DNA from: Streptomyces sp. V4I2
GTDB taxonomy: Bacteria > Actinomycetota > Actinomycetes > Streptomycetales > Streptomycetaceae
Length of the DNA: 64,000 nt
Direction: 5' to 3'
Assembly (NCBI RefSeq): GCF_030817655.1
Contig: NZ_JAUSZM010000003.1
Coordinates: 1,178,001-1,242,000, forward strand
The notes under the pieces are model-generated. The model made no database searches, was not told where the DNA came from, and saw only the letters and a list, made by a program, of their open reading frames with translations. A program made the position numbers and the translations under genes. Below are positions 58,368 through 64,000 of the stretch, one piece after another (within the stretch, counting starts at the first letter, position 1; the number at the start of each line of letters is the position of its first letter).

Positions 58368-59675
58368 TCAGAACTCGCCGAGGGTCTCGCGCAAGGTGGA
58401 CCCGGTGTACTCGGTGCGGGTCAGCCCACGTCGTTGGAGTTCGGGGACGAGGCCGTCGCAGATGTCGTTGATGTATTTGCGTGTCAGGCCCCTGCGGTGG
58501 ATGAGAAAGCCGTCGCCGCCGACCTGCTCCATCACTTCCTGCATCTGGTCGGCGACCTGTTCGGGAGTGCCGATGAACTCCAGGCCGAACGAGCTTGCCG
58601 CGATCGCGAGTTGGCGCAGGGTCTTGGGGCCGGGGGTGCCGTCGCCGCGCTTGAAGTGTTCGAGGGATCCGCGTTCGCCGTTGGTGGTCAGGCCTTCGGG
58701 GAGCGGTTCGTCCAGGTCGAACTGCTTGAAGTCGATCTCGGTGTTCGACGAGATGCCCACGAGCGCCTTCTCCACGAACAGCTCCGACTGGCCGAAGCGT
58801 TGATGAGCGGCGGTCGCTTCGGATTCGGTGGCGGCGATGGTGGGGGAAACGACGAAGAGGAGCTTGATCTCGTCGGGGTCACGGCCGGCTGCTTCGGCGC
58901 GGGCGCGGATGTCGTCGCGGTACTCCTTCATGCCTGCGGTGCCGGTGCCGACCGCGATGATCGCGTCGGCCGCGCCGGCGGCGAAGGCGCGGCCCCGGGG
59001 GGAGGCTCCGGCCTGGAAGAATGCGGGCCGGTGCTGGGGCGAGGGCACGGTGTTGAGCGGGCCGCGGGACTTGAAGTACTTGCCTTCGAAGTCGATGGTG
59101 CGGACCTTGCGGAAGTCGGCGAAGGTGTTGGTCTCACGGTCCATGACAACCGCGTCGGCATCCCAGGAGTCCCACAACTGGTTGACGACGTCGAAGTACT
59201 CCTCGGCGACGTTGTAGCGCTCGTCATGCTCGGGAAGACCCTCAAGGCCGAAGTTCTGGGCAGCACGGTCCTCGGCCGACGAGACGATGTTCCAGCCGAA
59301 CCGGCCCTCGGCGATCGAGTCGACAGTGGAACAGGCACGGGCCAGCAGATACGGCGGGTAGAACGAGGTGGACATGGTCGCCACCACGCCCATTTTGGTG
59401 GTGTTGGCGGCGACCATGACGGCCAGCGGGATCGGGTCCTGCTTGGGCGCGAAGACGGCGTTCTTGAGGGAGCCTTCCATGGTGCCGCCGTACGCGTCGG
59501 CGACCATGACGGTGTCCTCGATCATCATGAAGTCGAAGCAGGCCCGCTCCATCGACCGGGCCATGTCGACGTGGAACTTGCCGTTGGCCCAGTTCTTCAC
59601 GTCCGGGGAAGCCCACTCGGACTGCCAGTCCGGAGGCGTGAAGTTCATGAACCAACCCAGGTGGAACATCGTCAT
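58368..59675 (-). CDS. LLM-class flavin monooxygenase (NtaA/SnaA/DszA family), LLM-D
   Basis: A 435-residue paralogue and the first gene of the tandem LLM operon (LLM-D, -C, -B, -A, MFS). N-terminal two thirds are identical to LLM-C; its own segments are SEATAAHQRFGQSELFVEKA, RQLAIAASSFGLEFIGTPEQ and MQEVMEQVGGDGFLIHRRGL. The region IHRRGLTRKYIND is two residues shorter than its paralogues. A cluster element lies 137 bases upstream, in the 204-bp gap after the ATPase gene. No flavin reductase accompanies it. Confidence 0.92.
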   Translation of the reverse strand: MTMFHLGWFMNFTPPDWQSEWASPDVKNWANGKFHVDMARSMERACFDFMMIEDTVMVADAYGGTMEGSLKNAVFAPKQDPIPLAVMVAANTTKMGVVATMSTSFYPPYLLARACSTVDSIAEGRFGWNIVSSAEDRAAQNFGLEGLPEHDERYNVAEEYFDVVNQLWDSWDADAVVMDRETNTFADFRKVRTIDFEGKYFKSRGPLNTVPSPQHRPAFFQAGASPRGRAFAAGAADAIIAVGTGTAGMKEYRDDIRARAEAAGRDPDEIKLLFVVSPTIAATESEATAAHQRFGQSELFVEKALVGISSNTEIDFKQFDLDEPLPEGLTTNGERGSLEHFKRGDGTPGPKTLRQLAIAASSFGLEFIGTPEQVADQMQEVMEQVGGDGFLIHRRGLTRKYINDICDGLVPELQRRGLTRTEYTGSTLRETLGEF

Positions 59676-59812
59676 GTGCCTTGTCCTGCCTCTCCTGCTG
59701 CCTCCGCTGCCTCGAACGAGATCGCCGGGCAGGTCGGCACCGCTCCATTGCGTGCCTTGGTCCGTGGTGAACCCATGACATCCAGCGCCGGTGTCACGAC
59801 GAATGCGCCGTC

Positions 59813-59830
59813 ATGGCACTCGCATTGCGC
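59813..59830 (-). promoter_or_regulatory. 18-bp cluster element, site 9 (tandem LLM operon)
   Basis: GCGCAAT-GCGAGT-GCCAT read toward LLM-D, 137 bases before ATG 59675. A second, partial GGCGCATTCG follows a few bases downstream. Confidence 0.55.
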
Positions 59831-59879
59831 CGCTGCGACCGTGGTCCGCCTCTCGGTGGACGGGGTGAACCACGCCTGG

Positions 59880-61862
59880 TCATCCCTGGTTCGCGGGAAC
59901 CCTGATGAGATGACACGAGGCCTCCCGGCCCCCGACGCCGTCAATGGAGTAGAGGAACGGCGCCTCGGTGGAGCATCGGTCGATCCGCTCGCGGCAGCGC
60001 GGGTGGAACGAGCAACCCGACGGCACGGAGAGCGGGCTCGCCGGCTCGCCCGGCAGTCGCACGGGAGCGGCCCCAGGGGTGGGGATCGCGGCCAGCAGGG
60101 CTTTGGTGTAGGGGTGTTTGGGGGAGCTGATGACTTCCTCGGTCGGCCCCAGCTCGACGATCTGCCCGAGGTACATCACCGCGGTGCGGTCGGAGATGAA
60201 GCGCGCGGCGGCCAGATCATGGGTGACGAACATGACGGCCATCCCGAGCTCGCGCCGCAGGTCCTGAAGCAGGTTGAGCACGGAGGCGGCCAAGGAGGCG
60301 TCCAGAGCGGAGGTGGGCTCGTCGCACAGCAGCAGCTTCGGAGGGACGATGACGGCCCTGGCGAACGCCACCCGCTGGCGCTGACCGCCCGAGAGCAGGC
60401 CCGCCTTGATGCCGGCCACGTCAGGGGGAAGCCCCACCTGGCGCAGTGCCCGGTCGACCAGCTCCCGGCGGTCTGCCCTGTTGTTCTCCTTGAGCAGCCG
60501 CTCGCCCACGATCTCGCCCACGGTCAGCCAGGGCGTGAGCGAGGCACCGGCGTCCTGGAACACCATTTGAGGCCGGCCGCCGGGTCGCTCGACATCCCCG
60601 CCGTCGGGCGCCATCAGCCCCGCGACGACGCGGAGCAGCGTCGACTTCCCCGACCCGGACTCGCCCACGACGGCCATCGACTCGCCGGGAGCGATCTCGA
60701 GAATCACGTTGCGCAACGCGTGGAGCTCGTCCTTCTTGAGCATCCCGCGTCTGACCGTGAAGTGCTTGTCGACGCCGTTGATCCGCAGTGCGGGAGCGGT
60801 GTCGTCGACCTCGGCCATGGGCCGGAACGACGGTGCGGCGGCGAGTATCGCCTCTTGGCTCGTCACTCCGGGGATGATGCAGGCCGCCACCCCCGAGTGC
60901 GTGGCCGCGGGGGTCGGCACCGGCAGAACCTCGGCGCAGTCATGGACCGCCGCCGAGCACCTCGGCGCGAAGGCGCAGCCCTGTGGATGTGCCCGAGGGT
61001 CCGGCGGTTCACCAGGGAGCGCGGGGATCGGTCGGCCGGTCGGCAGGTCGAGATCCAGCCGGGCGTTCAGCAGGCCCACGGTGTAGGGATGTGACGGTGC
61101 TCGCAGGACCTCCTCCGTCTTCCCGATCTCGGCCACCCGACCGCCGTACATGACCGCGATCCGGTCCGCCACCTGCGAGGCCACGCCGATGTCGTGCGTG
61201 ACCAGGATGAAGGAGGTGCCGAGCTTGTCGCAGAGGTCGCGGATGAGGGCGAGGACCTGTGCCTGCACCGTCACGTCGAGTGCCGTGGTCGGCTCGTCGG
61301 CGATCACCAGGTCGGGCTTGCCGGCGACTGCCATGGCGATCATCACGCGCTGCCTGAGCCCACCCGACAGTTCGTGGGGGAACGCCTTCATCCGCCGCTT
61401 GGGGTCCGGGACGCCGACGAGGTCGAGAAGCCGCAGCGCCTCCTCCTCGGACCCGGCCGCCTCCACCACCTGGCGACCGATGCGCATCGTGGGGTTGAGC
61501 GAGGTCATGGGGTCCTGGAACACCGCGCCGAGGTGCAGCTTTCGCATGCGGCGCCGCTCCTCGTCCGACGCGGACACCATGTCGACGCCGCACACCTCGG
61601 CCTTTCCGGTGACGACGGGCATCGGGTCCCCGGCGAGCAGCCCGAGGAGGGCCAGCGCCATCACGCTCTTGCCCGAGCCGGACTCACCGACGACGGCGAG
61701 GATCTCGCCGGGGGCGATGTCCAGGGTGACGCCGCGCAGGGAGTGGACGGGCACTCCTCGACGCCTGAACGTGACCGTGAGGTCCTCCACCCGAGCGCGT
61801 GACGCGGTCGGTGGTTCGGCGAGTGCCGCGGCGCTGTTCCCGGGAGTGCTGGTGCTGGTCAT
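59880..61862 (-). CDS. fused ABC importer ATPase, DppD-DppF type
   Basis: A protein of about 660 residues with two peptide-importer ATPase modules in one chain. Module 1 has Walker A GESGSGKS, signature LSGGLRQR and Walker B VIADEPTTALD, then the Cys-rich oligopeptide-transporter C-terminal domain (CAFAPRCSAAVHDCAEV). Module 2 has GESGSGKST, LSGGQRQR and LLCDEPTSALD, then CSFHPRCRERIDRC. ATG 61862 has GAGGAGGG upstream. The frame stays open for 49 more codons to GTG 62009, encoding RHRYLTSRTYLEGLEQNSYL, which could be an extension or a separate small gene. It lies between binding protein 2 and the LLM operon. Confidence 0.92.
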   Translation of the reverse strand: MTSTSTPGNSAAALAEPPTASRARVEDLTVTFRRRGVPVHSLRGVTLDIAPGEILAVVGESGSGKSVMALALLGLLAGDPMPVVTGKAEVCGVDMVSASDEERRRMRKLHLGAVFQDPMTSLNPTMRIGRQVVEAAGSEEEALRLLDLVGVPDPKRRMKAFPHELSGGLRQRVMIAMAVAGKPDLVIADEPTTALDVTVQAQVLALIRDLCDKLGTSFILVTHDIGVASQVADRIAVMYGGRVAEIGKTEEVLRAPSHPYTVGLLNARLDLDLPTGRPIPALPGEPPDPRAHPQGCAFAPRCSAAVHDCAEVLPVPTPAATHSGVAACIIPGVTSQEAILAAAPSFRPMAEVDDTAPALRINGVDKHFTVRRGMLKKDELHALRNVILEIAPGESMAVVGESGSGKSTLLRVVAGLMAPDGGDVERPGGRPQMVFQDAGASLTPWLTVGEIVGERLLKENNRADRRELVDRALRQVGLPPDVAGIKAGLLSGGQRQRVAFARAVIVPPKLLLCDEPTSALDASLAASVLNLLQDLRRELGMAVMFVTHDLAAARFISDRTAVMYLGQIVELGPTEEVISSPKHPYTKALLAAIPTPGAAPVRLPGEPASPLSVPSGCSFHPRCRERIDRCSTEAPFLYSIDGVGGREASCHLIRVPANQG

Positions 61863-62021
61863 GGTTGATGCCCTCCTCAGCCTGGTGGTGGTGACGATGT
61901 CGGTGAGGTAGGAGTTCTGCTCCAGCCCCTCCAGGTACGTGCGCGAGGTGAGGTACCGGTGGCGGGGCGGAACGGGATCCGGCGCTTCGTCGGGCAGGAC
62001 CTCGCTCACGCCGCCGCCGGC

Positions 62022-63650
62022 TCACACTCGTTTGATCTTGGCCGGGTTGAAGACGTAGGGGAGGTACGAATCGAGCTCGATCCCCGCGAGGTCGGAGTGG
62101 GTGACGAAGTTCTGCGGGATACGGCACAACGGGACCCAGAGTGCTTCGTCCGCGATGATGTCGGTGATCTTCAGGTAGACGTCGTTGGTCTTGTCCTCGG
62201 TGCCCTTGGTGATCGCCTCGTCCATGAGCGCGTCCACCTTGGGGTTGCCGTACTGGAACGCGTTCAGCGGCTTCGCGCCGGTGCGCAGGAAGATCCGCAG
62301 CGCGGTGTCCAGGTGCAGTGCGTCACCGCCCATCGACCCCAGGAGCAGGTCCGGCCGCTTCTCGGCCGGCTGGTTGCACAGGTCGAACCACTCCGCCGAG
62401 GGCATCGCCCGGATGGTGATCTCCAGCCCGGTCGGGGCGAGCTGGGTCTGGATCAGCTCGGCCATCTGCTGGGCCGGCGCGCCGTTGGACGACACCCAGG
62501 CGAAGTCGATCTTCTTGTTCGACAGCGAGGCGATCTTCTTGGTCAGCGGCGCGAGGTCGACCTTCGGGTCGAAGGGTGCGAGCCCCTTGGGGAACATGTT
62601 CTCCGGCCAGAAGTTCTCCTGGACCGTGGTGAGCCCCTTGAAGGACGTCTCGACCGCAGTGGCGCGGTCGATGGCGGTCATCATCGCCTGCCGCAGGGAC
62701 TTGTCCTTGAACATGCCCGCGCCAGGGTTCATGTAGAGCGACATCATCGACGCGCCGAGGTTCGTGGCGACCGCGAACTTCTTGTTCTTCCGGTAGCTGA
62801 GCACGTCGGCGATGGCGAACCCGTGGCTGACCAGATTGAACGCGCCCTGGTCCAGCTGGAGCTTCTGGGTAGCGATCTCGGGGGTGATCTGGATCCGGAT
62901 CGTCTTGAAATAGGGCTGCGCGCCCCAGTAGCCGTCGAATCGCTCCAGGACGTAGTGGCTCCCCGGCACGAACTCCTTCATGACATAAGGGCCGGTGCCC
63001 GCGTCGTGGGTCTTGAGCCACGTCTGGGCCAGGTCGCCGCCCACCGCGTTCTTGGTGACCGCCGTCGGGCTGGTCACCAGCATCTTCCACGGGCAGGCCG
63101 CATAGTGGAGGAAGGCGTTGTTGGGCTCCTTGAGCTTGATGACGAGGGTGGTCGCGTCCTTCGCCGTGGCCTTCTCGATCCCCTCCACCATGTAGGCAGG
63201 TCCCTGTTTGACCCCGGCCCGACGCTTGAAGCTCTTCAACCACGCCTCGGCGTCGGCGGGTGTCCCGTCGTGGAACGTGACGTCCGGCTTCAGCTTGAAG
63301 GTGTAGGTCAGCTGGTCGTCGGAGACCGTCCAGGAGTCCGCCAGCTGCGGGATTATCTCGGACGTGCCGGACTTGTAGGTGACGAGGCCGTCGTAGCACG
63401 CGTGCATGACCTGCACGCCCTCGCCCTCGTACATGATGTCCGGGTCGGGGACCTGCATGTCCTGCAGGAACGGCATGCGCAGGGTGAGGTTGCCCGCGCC
63501 GTCCTCGCTGGCCCCATCGGTGCCACAGGCCTCGAGCAGGCTCATCAGGCTGACGCTGCCGAGCGTGATGCCGGCTGCCTTGAGCAGGCTGCGACGGCTC
63601 AGTTGGGTGCGCGGTTCCGGTCTGTGCTGGGCTTCGATCTTGGTGGGCAC
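62022..63650 (-). CDS. ABC transporter family-5 substrate-binding protein, copy 2
   Basis: A 542-residue binding protein with a Tat-type signal (LSRRSLLKAAG) and lipobox (LLEACGTDG). Family signature YTFKLKPDVTFHDGTPADAEAW. It is paralogous over its full length to the protein at 41726-43360 (DMQVPDPDIMYEGEGVQVM, FVPGSHYVLERFDGYWG, ITPEIATQKLQLDQGAF), but the two differ at many ligand-side positions. The GTG start has AGGAGG five bases upstream. It is the first gene before the fused ATPase and is led by a cluster element, so it is probably the main receptor of the DppBC-DppDF importer. Confidence 0.92.
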   Translation of the reverse strand: MPTKIEAQHRPEPRTQLSRRSLLKAAGITLGSVSLMSLLEACGTDGASEDGAGNLTLRMPFLQDMQVPDPDIMYEGEGVQVMHACYDGLVTYKSGTSEIIPQLADSWTVSDDQLTYTFKLKPDVTFHDGTPADAEAWLKSFKRRAGVKQGPAYMVEGIEKATAKDATTLVIKLKEPNNAFLHYAACPWKMLVTSPTAVTKNAVGGDLAQTWLKTHDAGTGPYVMKEFVPGSHYVLERFDGYWGAQPYFKTIRIQITPEIATQKLQLDQGAFNLVSHGFAIADVLSYRKNKKFAVATNLGASMMSLYMNPGAGMFKDKSLRQAMMTAIDRATAVETSFKGLTTVQENFWPENMFPKGLAPFDPKVDLAPLTKKIASLSNKKIDFAWVSSNGAPAQQMAELIQTQLAPTGLEITIRAMPSAEWFDLCNQPAEKRPDLLLGSMGGDALHLDTALRIFLRTGAKPLNAFQYGNPKVDALMDEAITKGTEDKTNDVYLKITDIIADEALWVPLCRIPQNFVTHSDLAGIELDSYLPYVFNPAKIKRV

Positions 63651-63781
63651 GGACGCCTCCTACGGCGGGACTCACGAAGCAACTTGGACAGTGCGGTGAG
63701 GGATGAGGCGAGGCGTTCGGCTCGTCTCCACGCTGTTCGCCAGATCAAAGCGGCGGTGTGTGACACCGCAGCGTCGTCATC

Positions 63782-63799
63782 GTGGCTTTCCTATTGCGC
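63782..63799 (-). promoter_or_regulatory. 18-bp cluster element, site 10 (binding protein 2)
   Basis: GCGCAAT-AGGAAA-GCCAC read toward the binding-protein gene, 131 bases before GTG 63650. It shares GGCGCAATAGGA with site 2, upstream of the paralogous binding protein. Confidence 0.65.
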
Positions 63800-63875
63800 C
63801 TGGTTCGTAACAGACAGTGTTTTAGTCACGGAGCGGCCGAAGCCATGCGGGGCACTCGGAAGGCCAGAGGTGCGC

Positions 63876-63932
63876 GGCACAAAGGGCCAGGGGCGCGCGT
63901 CACGACGCGGGCTCTGGCAGGCCCTCTGTGCC
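63876..63932 (-). terminator. imperfect hairpin near the right edge
   Basis: GGCACAAAGGGCC (63876-63888) pairs with GGCCCTCTGTGCC (63920-63932) at 12 of 13 positions around a 31-nt loop. It follows the possible stop codon at 63952 by 19 bases and may terminate the gene entering from the right. Confidence 0.4.
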
Positions 63933-63951
63933 GGCGCGGAGGGAGGCGTAC

Positions 63952-64000
63952 TCAGGTCCCGGGAGCGGGGCGGAGAGCGGTCTCCGGGGCGGCCAACAGC
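63952..64000 (-). CDS. possible C-terminal end of a gene entering from the right edge (partial)
   Basis: A minus-strand frame open from the window edge ends LLAAPETALRPAPGT at TGA 63954-63952. The residue composition and the hairpin that follows fit the end of a coding region, but only 15 codons are visible and no family can be named. Confidence 0.3.
   Translation of the reverse strand, partial: LLAAPETALRPAPGT

Larger units (their letters stand above)
63651..63951. other. 301-bp intergenic region
   Basis: No gene is supported here. The region holds site 10 of the cluster element and an inverted repeat at 63876-63932. Confidence 0.6.

Noticed and set aside
54334..59675. Mobile element or transposon explaining the repeated DNA
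   Set aside because: The repeats are whole paralogous coding genes in tandem; no terminal inverted repeats, target duplications or transposase were seen.
58047..61094. 1015-codon open frame on the plus strand across LLM-C/D and the ATPase
   Set aside because: It crosses several well-supported minus-strand genes and their spacers and shows only Gly/Val/Asp-rich antisense composition.

Overview
The window looks like a Streptomyces chromosome segment. GC content is very high, ATGA/GTGA stop-start overlaps and GTG starts are common, and there are several secreted glycoside hydrolases, a CebR-type TGGGAGCGCTCCCA operator, paired FluC genes and an actinobacterial cysteine-rich leader peptide. No rRNA, tRNA, CRISPR array, insertion sequence or integrase was seen.

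Left part (1-18.2 kb), mostly housekeeping and nutrient genes. It starts with two GT-C mannosyltransferases (one cut by the window edge) and an alpha/beta hydrolase. A five-gene minus-strand run follows: FadR-type regulator, amino-acid permease, asparaginase, aspartase and glutaminase. Together these form an Asn/Asp/Gln deamination module. Next come uppP, a fluC-DUF190-fluC fluoride-export trio, an SMP-30-like protein with its HTH partner, a GH42 beta-galactosidase divergent from a LacI regulator, a VOC protein, and MarR and LysR regulators.

Sulfur part (18.2-27.4 kb). A 28-codon Cys-rich leader peptide precedes one long, largely overlapping plus-strand operon: hydrolase, rhodanese, SsuC, SsuB, lipoprotein SBP, SsuD-like LLM monooxygenase, second SBP, acyl-CoA-dehydrogenase-like flavoprotein and FAD-linked oxidase. 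It reads as organosulfur scavenging. The junction before the last gene carries a 35-bp tandem triplication that makes two 12-codon coupled mini-ORFs.

Polysaccharide part (27.4-39.7 kb). SseB-like protein, isochorismatase-like hydrolase plus NCS1 permease, secreted GH5 mannanase with FN3 and CBM2, secreted tripeptidyl aminopeptidase, GH53 galactanase, a frameshifted ABM-domain gene, a large GH30 galactanase with lectin-like modules, and a VOC protein.

Accessory part (about 40-64 kb). Past a small ku-like remnant lies a coherent cluster that I could not match to a described pathway. It has five NtaA/SnaA/DszA-type LLM flavin monooxygenases (four in direct tandem), two paralogous Tat-dependent family-5 binding proteins, DppB/DppC permeases, a fused DppDF ATPase, two MFS transporters, a 1280-residue fused ABC exporter, a free-standing riboflavin kinase, a GntR/UTRA regulator and a small protein. 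Ten copies of a directional 18-bp element (GCGCAAW-N6-GNNAY) lie upstream of ten transcription starts in this part, always in the same orientation to the downstream gene, so it appears to be one regulon. The inferred logic is import of a small heteroatom-containing compound, oxidation by an FMN-dependent monooxygenase set, and export or self-protection. No flavin reductase is visible in the window.
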